The position numbers and the translations under genes were made by a program. The notes under the pieces were generated by a model, which saw only the letters and a program-made list of their open reading frames with translations, did not search any database and was not told the origin of the DNA. From Orychophragmus violaceus (Eukaryota > Streptophyta > Magnoliopsida > Brassicales > Brassicaceae), in NCBI GenBank assembly GCA_030180135.1, contig CM058240.1:73341581-73405580 (forward strand): 64,000 nt of DNA, in the 5' to 3' direction. The stretch's first letter is position 1. The number at the start of each line of letters is the position of its first letter. This document shows, in pieces, positions 22,077 through 34,345 of this stretch.

Positions 22077-23335
22077 ATTGATTTCGTCAAGGGGAATTTT
22101 GATCTCAATACCCACTACACTCTCTAAGCGTTTACAGGAGGTCGCCGAACATAGATCTGCACAGAACATACACGTTTTGGAAAAACAGACATATTCGACT
22201 CGTATCTTAGAACTAGAAGAACTTAAATTCTCTAGAAAGAGGAGATTCAGAGCTTCCCAATGAAATATTATTCATCTTGTTTCTCAACACGGTTTTTCGT
22301 GAAATTTCCTCACAAGTTGATGGCCGGAATAGGTGACAAATCTGATAAGGCTTCTGGAGGCTTATTCCTTGTGCATCCAACACAACAGGCTCCTTCTGAA
22401 CCAACTGAAAGATTGCATAAGAAGAAGCCTGATGGGTCGGGATCCAACAGATCTTTTCTAGGGATTTGTTCTTGCCTCATTCCTTTTGGTGGCCACCTTC
22501 TTTTATGAGAAAAAGTGAGGAAGTCTTAGGATTTTTTTAGTAGGCTTCGGGATTTTCGCCCACTCTCTTCTTTTTTGTTGGGTATGGGCGCTGAAAATTT
22601 TTCTCCACTTAACGGAAATTCACCTTGAGTTCTATGGCGATAATTACCCACTAAAACTTTTTACCACCAACAAACCACAACCAAACTTTGGGAAGAGAAA
22701 ACTGAACTTTGACCACTCACTCTATTGAAAAAAGTGTTTTCAAATGTGTGGGACTGCTTTTCCCCCACAAAGTTTTAAACCGAACCTTTGATTGTCATTC
22801 TCCTTGGTACCAAATCAACAATAACTTCAAAAGGAACTACAAAGATCACTTATCACCGCTTATATCCGTTAAGGTCAAGTATACACTTTGAGGGATGGTT
22901 TTAATTTACAAATATGTTAAAAATGTTTATAAAACTTAATTTGAAAATTTTGTATAGCATTTTCTCTTTAATTTTGTTTTAGTTTAATATTTTTTTTTTA
23001 GTTTAATACTATACTTTAATTACTTGTAGCTAGTATGACTATCCGGGTATATCCAAAGAGTACTAGTGAATCTAAATTTGAGTATTTGTTTTTTTTAATT
23101 TAACATACCTAGATTCATATTCAAATTTTATATATAATAGGAGAGTTCTCTTGTATCCACATGTCATCTCCTTCTAATATACAATTTGGGCCTAGACAAA
23201 GTTTATTAAACAAACCCACAAACACATCAACCTAACCCACTAAAAACTTCAGATCGTATGAGTCGCTTCTACTCCCTTCCTCCTCTTAGCCATCGATAAC
23301 TGCCTTCTCCGCTATACGATGGATGTCCTCTTTAA
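22077..23335. other. No supported gene; possible remnant near 22090-22510
   Basis: A broken + frame at 22090-22510 ends with a hydrophobic stretch and basic residues (GFVLASFLLVATFFYEKK), as in a C-terminal membrane anchor, but stops interrupt it and I do not recognise it. 22510-23335 is AT-rich with no clear feature. Confidence 0.35.
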
Positions 23336-24478
23336 GACCATTTGCAATGGGGCTGTTGAATTAAAAATTCAACAGTTGAACCCTTCCAATGGGGTGTTGA
23401 AATCTTGTTGTGATCATACGTGGATTAAACTGAGTTGAAAACTTTCATCTAGTTGAATCTGAAGATAGTATGACACATGGCAATTTCTGGATGGATATCA
23501 GTTGGAGAGAGAATAGAGGTGAGAGATATTTTTTTTTACTTCTACATTAGTTTAATGCAATTACTAGATACGAAATTATAATTAAAAAAAATATATATAT
23601 ATATCAAAAATCATTATTTTTCATACTTTATAAATAGAGACTTGGTTCATTCAATTTGGACACATACAAAAAATCGTCTGTTTTTGAAATATATTCCAAC
23701 TTAAAACCTTTCGTTTTCTGTGAACGTTCATTGATACCATATATATGTCCATATTTAACATATATATGTTCATATAACCCATATATTACTTAATGCCATT
23801 AGAAAAGCAAAACTTTCGTTGGAAATAATACAACAACTTGGACTTCAATTGGAGGTAATGAGGTTGACATATATTATATAAAATGATAATTATTGTATAT
23901 GAAATGATATATTAAAAAAAAAAGAATTATACCAAAATTCATTATTTTCACACTATAAATAGAGAATTATTCTGAGTTGCGTGATTCAAGTGTACATCAC
24001 GAATTGCAAGCAGATCTAGTCAAACACATATAGGCAAGAATCAAAATGTTACGTGATCAAAGAGAGTTGTGAACTTGTGAGTAGAGTCTGTTGTACTAAT
24101 TAAGTTATGTGTGTCTTACTTGTATCGTGTGTTTAAAGTTTTAGAAATAAATAAAAATATTTAAAGTTTTATTCTGTGTGACTTAAAGAAATCACATACG
24201 TTCATATATCATATGTGCGTTCGTAGATTCCATTTATACGTTCATAGAAATCAATATCACTGTTATGTAATTTTTATTTATTAATTTTATGAATAATATT
24301 GTTTAATATGTATTTTATTTATTAGTGGGGTAGGGTGTTGAAGTTTTTTAAACAAACCATTGTAGATAGTAAAAGTTGAATGAGTGTTGAATTATGATGT
24401 GGAAGAAAGAGAAAGTGGTGTGGAAGAAAGAGAAAATGATGTGGAGGATGTTGAGTGTTGAAACCATTGTGGATAGTC
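23336..24478. mobile_element. Harbinger/PIF-like MITE, 1.14 kb
   Basis: Ends GACCATTTGCAATGGGG (left) and, reversed, GACTATCCACAATGGTTTC (right), flanked by TAA at 23333-23335 and 24479-24481. A 3-bp TAA duplication and a GACCATCTCCAATGG-like end fit crucifer Harbinger elements. The inside is AT-rich and has no transposase. It lies about 330 bp upstream of the COAD start codon. Confidence 0.72.
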
Positions 24479-24597
24479 TAACAGACAATCATTACATCCT
24501 CGTGGTTTTCGTCCCTCATTTAAATGTCTTTATTGACCTCCCAAATCATAATAAATGCCATTCATTTACTGCCGTTACACCGTCGGAACGATGTGCT

Positions 24598-24606
24598 CCT
24601 ATAAAT
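24598..24606 (+). promoter_or_regulatory. Candidate TATA box of the COAD pseudogene
   Basis: CCTATAAAT, about 205 bp before the ATG at 24810, between the MITE and the coding start. Confidence 0.35.
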
Positions 24607-25279
24607 CCCCAGCCACTTTCCCAAAACCCACATAGCCACCAACACGGAAATCATTCATACACTCACCCGATTCTAAGCCCCTGATTTGTGATTTCTCCCA
24701 TGGCTACCCATGACGTTATCGCTATCATCGTTACAGCCAGTTATTCTTGAATATTCGTTGAGGAAAAAATCAAAGGTCTTTCCACTGCGAATTCGTCGTA
24801 CTCTAATTAATGGCAGCAGCGGAAGATTCGAAGGTTTCTACCGTGAGTTCGTTCGGTGTTGTCGTTCTGGGTGGTACGTTCGATCTATTGCACGATGGGC
24901 ATCGAACGTTCCTTAAGGTTAATTGGTTTTCCTCTATTATTTTGGCTTATGTATATTGGGCTTTTGAGAATCGAAGTAATTTATCGAAATTTTTGTTAGT
25001 GTAGATGGAAAAACGTGCGGCTGCAACATTGGCCATAGGTATGTGATAGCCAATGTTGACGAACAAGCAAGTATGCGAACACTCCCTCTAATGTATTCTC
25101 GAATTTCCCTTTGTAACATCTTTGTACTTACTTTTTGTGGTATAAAGATGAAACTATTACGCTTTGTTGATTAACTCTTTCAACTTGAAAGTTTCAAGGT
25201 CTCAAAACATTGAAGAGTTTGTTTTAGCAAATTAATTCCAGAATGAGAAATTTTATTCAGTCTCATCACTACAAGAAAA

Positions 25280-25715
25280 CAGCCGGTAACCGACGGACCA
25301 AACCGTCGATAATCCGTCAGAAACGGCCGTTACCGACGGAATTTCGGCGGGACAGATTCGTCGGTTCTAGGTTGTCGGAAAATACAATCCGTCGGAAAAC
25401 CGTCGGTAATTTCCGATTCTGACGCAATATTTTTCCGACGGCGTCTCGACGGTTTATCGACGGTCAATAAACCGATTGTTTATCGACAGTGTATCAAAAG
25501 ACGCTAACCGACGTTAAACTGACGGTCATAAACCGACAGAAAACCGACTGATATTTACCGACGGTAAACCGACGGCTATTTACCGACGGTAAACCGACAG
25601 ATATTTACCGACGGTAAACCGACAGATATTTACCGACGGTAAACCGAAGGTGGATAACCGATGGTAAACTGACAGATCATAACCGACGGTTAATAACCAA
25701 GGGTTTACCGATGGT
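25280..25715. repeat. CACTA left subterminal CCGACGG array
   Basis: Many copies of (A)CCGACGG(T) in both orientations, among them an exact 24-bp run repeated near 25566-25650 (ATTTACCGACGGTAAACCGAC units). In En/Spm such motifs bind TNPA. Confidence 0.88.
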
Positions 25716-25839
25716 TCGTAATATTATTTTTTAATTTATTTTAAATTTAATATATAAAATATTTTATATAATAAATTATTTAATATTTTATATACGAAAT
25801 ATTTTAAAAAAATTATTAAATTTATTAAAAGTATTTATT

Positions 25840-27485
25840 AAAATTACATAACATTGGGATTCCCATGGGGTCCCAGTCCCGTTCCCGTTCCCATCCCCTC
25901 TTCCAAACCCGTCCCCGTCCCTGTTCCCGTTCCCGATGCTCATGTTCCCACTCTCGAGTTGTCTCGTTCGTTCCTCCTCCTGCTCCTGGAACAGGTCCGC
26001 CGAACTGGATGTAGAACATGATTTGATCTCGCATCTCCGCCATCTTTCTTTCATTTTCCGTCCTCTCCTCTTGCATCCGAGTTTAAAAACTTATCTTTAG
26101 TGCTGCAATTTCTGCGTCTTTCTCGCGCAAGGCTTCGGTGAGGACGTCGCTCTCGGGTCGGAAGCGGGAATGCGGAGTCGAGGCTCCCTCCCCCAAGTTT
26201 TCTAAACCAAAAACACGGCCCTTCCTGCGCTGCATTTCGTGCAAAGTAAACTAACAAATATTGGTTACACAAATCAATTAAGCAAGAGTTATGTAAATTT
26301 TTAGTAAACACACAAACTTACCTCAAGAAAGATCTCGTTGATCCTTTGCGACGGTACCTCCTTCGTTGAGCCGACTTCCTCGGACTGTTGGGTCTGCACC
26401 TCGTCCATCCACCTCTTCGCCGATTCTCCGAGTGACCGGATCCTGGATCTCGCCCGTAATCTTGTTCGTATGGCCCTCCTCGGTGAGCTCAACAAACGTC
26501 GGCTCGCGTCCTGTCCTTTGTTTCTGCAAATTTTTTAAACGGTCAACCGTATTCAAATAATATTATTATTGAACATTCTAAAAACGATACTTACAAAGTC
26601 AATCTTCCGTTGTCTGGTGCCCTTTGCTCCCGCGTTATGCGTCGCCATCCCCAAACCATTTCTCTCACTCTTGCGGTTCTGGGAATGCGTCGAAGAGTCC
26701 GCTGCTGTAATAGGCAAGGACCAATGACAGATGAACCCGGCAAACAGCGTGAGGTTTACTCCCTTGGGGTTTTTGCCTAAAACCCACTTCTGCTTCCACT
26801 CGTTGAGGACGTGAGAGTAATGGTGCCTTGCCTTCTTGTGGAAACCCTTCTCCACGATGGTCGTATGATTCCTATCCCAAGTGTACTCTTGCTTTAAAAG
26901 AAAACGATTTATGTGAGCATATATTGTTAAAAACTACAAATTTGTAAGAAACAGAACAGAGATACACATACCGCAAATGCTCGAAACCAGTTATGCTGGT
27001 CGGACCTGGGCAACTTCGAATATAGCGGGTATGGGTGACGGAGCATGCTACACATCATTCCTAAAATGCTCTTGGTGATCTTCAAAGAAGTCATATTGAA
27101 CCTGTTTCAAGTCAATTAAAAAACAATATATACTAAACGGAGTTTTAGTAAGCAAATTTTATAGAAACGAAATTGTTGAAGTAAAAATTACTTACCAATA
27201 AGTCCCCGGGTTGTTAAACGGATCCGGATGAAGTCGTTTAAGCGTCTCCCGCCCCGGCTGCTCGAACAATAACTCAGTCTCCGGCGCGATCGCCGCTTGG
27301 GGCATCGTCGTCCGGTGTATCCGGGACATGGGACACCGAATGACTTCCGCTCGGGGTTTGTTGCCGCGGCTGCGTCGGTCCAACCTGAGTTGATCGAGCT
27401 CGGCGTGGAGGTGCCAATTGCACCATAGCAGTCTGAGAAGGTCGTGGCGGAGCTTGGTGAGAAGAATCCCCAGGAAGCAATCCAT
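25840..27485 (-). pseudogene. TNPA/Ptta-like protein of the CACTA element (Transposase_24 type)
   Basis: Exons read on minus: about 27485-27192 (Pro/Gln-rich N-terminus, VQLAPPRRARSTQ), about 27100-26970 (MMCSMLRHPYPLYSKLPRSD), 26890-about 26590 (KKARHHYSHVLNEWKQKW, then SERNGLG), 26525-26330 (REPTFVELTEEGHTNKITGE, the most diagnostic Ptta/En/Spm motif) and about 26240-25840 (GRVFGLENLGEG, then coiled EERTENERKMAEMRDQI and a Gly/Arg-rich end). One TAA interrupts the last exon near 26084. TNPA-type proteins bind subterminal repeats and bring the ends together. Exon borders are estimates. Confidence 0.7.
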
Positions 27486-27559
27486 ATGTCTAGGACAAGA
27501 ATTCCTCGAAAGCTCTGTAATGCCTAAAATACGTTCAAATAATTTTAAAAGTCAAGAGT

Positions 27560-28230
27560 CTGTTAGCTGTAATTTTTAAAAACGATTACCTAAATCATAA
27601 AATCTTAAAGTTTTATTAACTTAATAATTATGAAAATGTTTTTATTAGAAAATTAAAAAACATTTTTAATCATAAAATATTATAAAACCTTTTTAAAAAT
27701 TATAAAACCTTTTTAAAAATTATCTAAAACGTTTATAATTAGTTTAAAAAATCTTATAAACAATTTTATAATTATTAAAAATACAAAAAACGTTTTCAAA
27801 AATTATGCAAAACGTTTTTGATTTTCTAGAAAATTATAAAAAAAAATTATAAAACAAAAAAATATAAAAACGTTTTTTAAATCATAAAATATTAAAAAAA
27901 CGTTTTTAAAACTTATAAAAAACGTTTATAAAATTATAAAAATTATAGAAAACGTTTTGGAAATATATTTTAATTGAAAAACGTTTTTAAAAATTTTGTA
28001 AAACGTTTATAATTAGTTAAAATGTTATAAACGTTTTATAATTATTAAAAATACAAAAACGTTTTCAAAAATTATGGAAAACGATTTTAATATCCTATAA
28101 AATTATAAAAATCTATTTATAAACCAAAAAAAATATAAAAACACTTTCTAAAATATATAAAAGGGTATATATAAACATAAAAATGTTGAAAATTAAAAAA
28201 AAAAACATTCCTAACTAAATTAACCAAACA
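27560..28230. other. AT-rich low-complexity tract inside the CACTA element
   Basis: Short words such as AAAACGTTTTTAAAA recur irregularly. No gene. It lies upstream of the TNPA-like gene, between it and a GA-rich stretch (28370-28500) that could be its 5' UTR. Confidence 0.6.
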
Positions 28231-28516
28231 AATCACCTTAAACACCCTAAATAGGATCTAGATTCACTCCCTACTCTACATGCAACCTAAATCCAAACAT
28301 CTAACAACCTAAAACCTTTAAAAATTTCAATTTTAATCGGTTAGAAAGTGAGCTTACATGATTATGAAGGTTTGGACGGTGGGTTTTGGTGAGTAGTGGC
28401 CGGAATCGTGGTCGGCCTGAAGAGAGAATTCGGAGAAGCCGCGGTAGAGAGAGAGAAAACGCATAGAAAATGGGGAAGAAGAAGAGGAAAACCGTAAAAT
28501 ATTCTTAGGAACCGAC

Positions 28517-28750
28517 GGATTTCCGACGGCAATTAATGATCCGTCGGAAATCCGTCGGTTCCTTAGCGGTCCATTTCTTGGCGGTTAACTCTGAAACCAT
28601 TGGGCGGTAAATCGAAAAATTTAGAAAAATTTAAGATCCGACGGATCATTAATTGCCGTCATAAATCCGTCAAAAAATAAATAAAGGAATGACCCAGATT
28701 CGAACCTGGGTCTTGTGGAATGTATAAAAGCCTAAACCAATATGCCATGA
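28517..28750. repeat. Internal CCGACGG cluster plus tRNA-like sequence
   Basis: CCGACGG/CCGTCGG motifs and the inverted pair GACGGCAATTAATGATCCGTC run to 28675. Next to them, on minus, is a Pol III box pair: TGGCATATTGG (28747-28737, A-box like) and GGTTCGAATC (about 28706-28697, B-box like) in a 7-bp T-arm stem. No complete tRNA cloverleaf was found. Confidence 0.55.
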
Positions 28751-28969
28751 GTTACTAATTGTAATATGATTACATCTAAAATTATATAAGTAAAATTTGT
28801 TTTTTTTCATAACTTCAAAAACACTAATTTGGTAATAATTTGGTAATGAAAATAACTATTATAAAATTTCATAATTTAAAAACAAACCGTAACATTTTAT
28901 TTAAACAGCTACATTATTTCATAATTAAGAAAACATAACAGACGGATTAGTTATTATAATTCGGGAACT

Positions 28970-29487
28970 GGTTCTCGAACCAATTCCCTGCGTCCGCTTG
29001 CCTCCACTGGCGGATCATACGATTCAATGACCTTGCGGGAATCCATCCGGTTTTGCGTCGCCATTTTCTCATATCGAGTTCAAATGGTGCATATTTGTCT
29101 GGAAAACGCGTCTGGCCGTCTTATGGAATTCCCGCCACACAGTTAGGAGATTCAGGACCAAAAGTGAAGTGCACCTGTTTTTCATAATTTAAAAATTAGA
29201 GAACATAATGACGTCACAATGACTTATTAAAATGACATGCGTACCAAAAAATATTTGAACCATGCAGCCTTAAGGTCGTCGGGAACAGTGTAGTACGTGA
29301 CATTACTCCCCAACCAGCGATTCTCGATGATATCGTTGATAGCATACAGAATGCTTGCATGGTACCCAAACCAAATGGAACGGTTTTCTCGGGACGGGTT
29401 AAGAACGGGAAGATGTCCACGACCCGCCTGACGGATTTCCTGCAAGTAAGAAGCGCGGTTCTCATGGGACAAATAGACAAAATCCAT
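28970..29487 (-). pseudogene. Unrecognised two-exon ORF in the CACTA element, perhaps TNPA-related
   Basis: Exon 1 (29487-about 29245) reads MDFVYLSHENRASYLQEIRQ and ends VPDDLKAAWFKYFL before a GTACGC donor. An acceptor (AAAAACAG) lies at about 29174, and the next part, to about 28970, is broken by stops in every frame. WFKYF followed by a FHKTARR-like stretch recalls the start of Transposase_24 proteins, so a decayed second TNPA-like copy is possible. The function is unknown. Confidence 0.4.
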
Positions 29488-30032
29488 TTATTTTAAGTGT
29501 TTGAGTGTTTGTAGATTATGAAAAAATTGAAACAACGGTCACATATTTATACAAAAATTTCCGATTGCATTTCCGACAGAGTCCGTCGGAAATTAAATTA
29601 ATTTTCAAAGAGACGTTTCCATGCAACGCATAGGGAAGAGTCGGGATTAATAGGCCTCTGTAATTGCAGCCTTTGACCAATTTCCGACGGGTTTTTCATG
29701 ATCCGTCAGAATTCCGTCGGAAATTTCCAACGGATATCCGACAATATATGTTTAGGGTTTGTTTAGGGTTTATGGTTTGTAGATTATTCAAGCCCTAAAC
29801 TCAAATGTATATTCCGTAAATCGAAAATAAGATCCGTTCGAACTATCCATAAACGACATTGTAGATTAAGAAGTGATTTCGTCCGTTACACATCGTATTT
29901 TGAAAATAGTATATAACATTTGTTACGTGATTATAGAGGTTGATCTTTATTCCTAAAACCCTAACATTACCAACCGAGAGTTATGGGAACTATAGGGTTT
30001 AGGGTTTGAAAGCCTAAACCCTAAATTTTTGT

Positions 30033-30195
30033 TTCCGTCGGTAATCCATCGAAAATTTCGGACGGATTACCGACGGAAATAAAGATTCTGTCAGATATCC
30101 GTCGGTAATTAGAAAACAGGATTTAAAAATGGGACTGCCTAGACTCGAACTCGTGAATAGATGGATATAGAAGAAGACTTAGGACCATTTGGGCT
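30033..30195. repeat. Second internal CCGACGG cluster plus tRNA-like sequence
   Basis: CCGTCGGTAATCC and GGATTACCGACGG to 30108, then on minus a B-box-like GAGTTCGAGTC (about 30152-30141) and A-box-like GCCCAAATGG (30193-30184). It has the same layout as 28517-28750. A further motif cluster without a tRNA-like part lies at 29567-29740. Confidence 0.5.
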
Positions 30196-30378
30196 GTTTG
30201 TTACGTTACCGTTCTATTGCAACTATTAATTATTATTGATAACATATATACATGTAAAAAAAACAAAATTAATTTGTGATTTCATAAATTAATATTTAAT
30301 ATGTAAATAATAAATTACACTAAACAGATATCTGTAATTATTTTTTAGTTTGTTTTTAAATATTTTTAAACAAATTAT

Positions 30379-33300
30379 TCACTCTGCATCGCTTTCTGAA
30401 TTGTAGTCCGTTGAAATCAAATCTTTGTCGTCGTCGTATTCCCCCCTCTCTTCTTCGGAATCCGAATGAAGAACAACATTCCCAAAATGGCTAAAATCGA
30501 CGACAATATTAACCTTAAGGGATTCTTCAACATGAGCTATGTAATCACTTTGGCTTGCTTGTAGTGGTTCATGTTCTTCAACCCCCTGAACTCTTCCTCG
30601 CGGGTATATTTTTGTAATTGTGACCCATGGATCGTACTTGTATGTTAGTCGAGGGTAAGGGATGTAACTCACCTGTATTAAATAGAAGAAATTAGCATTT
30701 CATGCTACATTCAAATAATTCAAGATGAAAAATTACATGAAGGTGTCGATCGACAATTTACCTGATCTGCTTGAGAAGCAATAATGAACGGGTCATATTT
30801 TCGAAGCTTCTTAGTCGAATGTATAGACGTCACACAAAACTCATCTATTGTTACACCTTTCCCAATAATAGGGTTGTACCAATCACATAAAAAACCACGC
30901 ATCTCATGCCGAGCTTTCCTATGTACTGCACTTCAAGTATTTCTTTAATAACACCGTAGTACACAACTTCGCCGGATGTAGATGAAACTCCGTGATTGGC
31001 CGTTGTTCTAGAGGACCCTTCTTTATGCACTGCAATATCGTGGATAAGACTTTGTGTTGTAGTGCAGGCCGTTGAGTATGTCTATTAACCAATCTTCCGG
31101 TGTGCGACCATATTTGACTTCGTTTTTCACCTAAAAATATAACATGTAAAACGTTTTAGTAACTGACCAAATTTATTGGGTATTGGGTGTATGAAAATCA
31201 AAAACTCACATAATATTGTAACCAAGCGCAGAAGTATGTTTCTTTCCACTCTTCACGCTCTTCCTCGGTCAATTCAGGATGATGATGTTGGAGTGACTCC
31301 ATGTATAACCTATAAAAATCAACCATGGGGATTAATAATATTATTATGAAATTTAAATGCGATAATTGTAACAAATTAAACTATACATACCTCTCATACT
31401 CAAACACTTCCTCGCAGTTGTTAAGAATATACTTTTGTAGGTGTGCGTGCTCTTGGGTCGTTAGCTGTCGCTTTTCTACTTTACCGCTTAACCGACCCAC
31501 TTGTTGAAAAATGCTGGGAACCGTTGACGGATAAATTTGTCTCTCACCTCTATCATCGTTTCTAGATGGACGTCGACTCTTGGTCCGTACTTGTGGAGGG
31601 AAGTAATAGCTGGCAAATGTCGCCGCTTCTTCGTTTTTGTACTGAGCATCAATTGAACCCTCCACTTTAGCGGGGTTCTTAAACTTTTTTTTAAGGTGGA
31701 ACATATAGCGCTCGAAGGGATACATCCACTGATATTGTGCCGGACCACCTAGTCTAGCTTCTCCCGGGAGATGAATGGGTAAATGCTCCATAACATCAAA
31801 GAAAGACGGTGGAAATATCTTCTCTAGATTGCACAGGATCTTAGGAATGTTTTGCTCCAAGCATCGGATGCCGTTAGCTGTAAGCGACCTCACGCATATA
31901 TCCCTGAAAAAGCACCTACTGAGGCAATTGCTTTGTGAACATCTTTGGGTAGGAGATGAGCAAATGCAAACGGTAGCAGTCGTTGCATCACCACATGACA
32001 ATCATGGCTCTTCATCCCGATAAACTTATCTCCGTCAGTGTCCACACAATTACGCAAGTTTAATGCGTAACCGTCAGGGAATTTAACTCGTCGCATAATC
32101 CACTCGAAGAACTCTTCCTTCGATTTTGGATCTACCCAATACGGTGGAATTGGAGGTTTTCCGTTCTTCTGAAGATGAAGTTCTGGACGGTCACAAATTT
32201 CAGGCAAATCAAGCCTAGACTTCACATTATCTTTCGTCTTCCCTTGCACGTTGAGACTAGTGTTCATGATGCTATCAATGAAATTTTTCTCAATATGCAT
32301 GACATCAAGATTATGCCTTAGTATCCTTCCAATACGGTAAATCCCAGAAGATGCTTAGCTTGTGCCAGTTGTTGGACAAACCAGTTGCGTATACATTATC
32401 ATGCCCATTTCCACCACATTCACGAGTTCTTAGTGCACCAAATGTTTCCAAAACACCCAAAGTAGTCGGCCCTTCTTCTTGGAGAATAAGATCATCAAAC
32501 ACTTTCCTCTTCTCCGTAAAAAGTTTAGTGTTTTTCCGATATGGATGATCATGCGGTAGAAATCTCCTATGACAATCAAACCAACACGATTTGCGTCCGT
32601 TTTTCAACAGGAATGCATCGGTCTTTTCCTGACAATACGGACATGCTAACCTCCCATGCATCGTCCATCCTGATAACATACCATAAGCCAGAAAATCACC
32701 AATGGTCCACATTAGTGCAACCCTCATCAGAAAATTTTCCTTGCATGAGACATCATATGCTACAACACCGGGCAGCCATAACATTTGCAACTCATGTATC
32801 AATGGCTGTAAGAATACATCAAGTGATCTTCTTGGATGCTCTGGACCGGGAACGAGTACGGAGAAGAAAATAAACTCTCGACGCATGCACATAGATGGCG
32901 GTAGGTTATAAGGAGTTAAAATCACTGGCCACAACGAATATTGTCTCCCATGCCTTCCAAACGGGTTGAAACCATCTGTGCATAATCCGAGGTACACGTT
33001 ACGTGGCTTGTATGCAAAATCTGGATATACGCTCTGAAAATGACGCCACGCTTCAGCATCCAACGGATATGAAATTTCTGCTCCTCTTCTATGCTCGGCA
33101 TGCCATCTCATTTCCCCCGCAGTTCGCTCCGATTGGTATAAGCGCCTCAGCCTATCGGTTAACGGCATATACCACATTCTCTTGAACAGAACCTTAGCTC
33201 TTCCCCTTGTATCCTCATAGCGCGGCTTCTTACAGAACTTACATTCCAGATGGTATTCATCTTCCCGCCAATATATCATACAATTGTCGGTGCACACATC

Positions 33301-34023
33301 TATTATCTGATACGGTAATCCAAGCCCTTTAACAAGTTTTTCGACCTCGTTGTATGAACCTGGCGCAAGATTATCTTCAGGAAGAATATCTTTCATGAAA
33401 TCGCAAATAGCATCCACACATGGCTCCGCCAAATTATAGTTCGTCTTTATGCCCATTAATCTAGTTGCAGATGATAATGGCGAATGTCCCTCTTTGCAAC
33501 CGTCATAAAGCGGCCGCTTCGCTGCATCTAACATGTCAAAAAATCTCCTAGCTTCTTCATTAGGTTCCTCATCTACCCTAGGAATTTGATATTCACCTAC
33601 TTCCTGGATATTTTCTCTAAATGCATCATTAACCATCTGAACGCTACCTACACCAAAATCTACATATGCGGTATAAGGTTCGCTAGAACTAAGAATGGGT
33701 TCCAACGTACTTGTACTACCAAAAGGTTCTCTACTACTACTTGTATTATTCAATGTTTCCCCGTGAAGATACCAAATCTTATAATCCACCATAAACCCTA
33801 CTGCGTATAAGTGATTCCATACTTCATCAATCGTAGGATTTCTAACATTTCGGCAATGAGTACATGGACATCTCATCTTACCGGTTTCATGCGTATGTGG
33901 TTGATTGCAAGCTACCGTCATGAATTCCATAATACCGAGTGCATATGGGGTGTGCAATAAGTTCGTCGTCTCATCAACCCTCGGTCCGTCCATCCACGAT
34001 CTAAAATAATTAGAGGAAGACAT
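30379..34023 (-). pseudogene. CACTA tnp2-type transposase (TNPD), frameshifted
   Basis: Starts at ATG 34023. The first 570 residues hold a Transpos_assoc domain (WMDGPRVDETT, CPCTHCRN) and the Transposase_21/tnp2 core (YDVSCKENFLMRVALMWTIG, CPYCQEK). The frame then breaks near 32311 (WKDTKA-stop, where relatives run on into RHNLDVMHIEK) and is open again from 32300. A second break near 31900 is in a T run (FFRDIC motif). DUF4218 follows (LCNLEKIFPPSFFDVMEHLP), then a donor at about 31391, small exons at 31309-31210 and 31130-30762, and DUF4216 (DWYNPIIGKGVTIDEF, KLRKYDPFIIASQADQ). The 89-bp last intron (30761-30673) has good GT/AG and contains TGTCGATCGACA. The final exon is 30672-30379. It is not functional as read. 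Confidence 0.82.
30744..30755. other. TGTCGATCGACA palindrome in a transposase intron
   Basis: An exact 12-bp palindrome, identical to those at 7960 (Copia LTR) and 15135 (GypA). Confidence 0.85.
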
Positions 34024-34104
34024 TTTGCCGTAATAAACAGTATTAGAGAGAGACGGAGAGTGGGAGAGAGAGAGAGGTTGGTGTGGAGGAGAAGAGAGGT
34101 GTTT

Positions 34105-34345
34105 TGATATATATTGAAACTAACCGACGGAAAACCGACGGATATAGCCGTTAGCGTCGGTAATCTGTCGGTTTGTTTGTCGGCCCAACGGTAACACTAA
34201 CGGCTATGGTAACGGTAACATCGAACCAACGGGTTTTCGACGGATTATCGACGGATATCCGATACCGTCGGTAATCCGTCGGAAATTTTCCGACGGATTT
34301 GCTTACCGTATTTTCTGTCGGAAAATCCGTCGGTTTAAGCCTTGT
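34105..34345. repeat. CACTA right subterminal CCGACGG array
   Basis: Dense CCGACGG/CCGTCGG motifs between the transposase 5' UTR and the right end, mirroring the left array. Confidence 0.85.

Noticed and set aside
25280..25715. CRISPR-like array
   Set aside because: Spacing is irregular, motifs occur in both orientations, and they lie at the end of a CACTA element; the genome is plant nuclear.
25788..26054. Gly/Asn/Asp repeat protein (GNGNGDGDG type)
   Set aside because: Alternative frame of the low-complexity 3' end of the TNPA-like gene.
28690..28750. Functional tRNA gene on the minus strand
   Set aside because: A- and B-box-like sequences and a T-arm are visible, but acceptor and anticodon stems do not form; kept only as tRNA-like.
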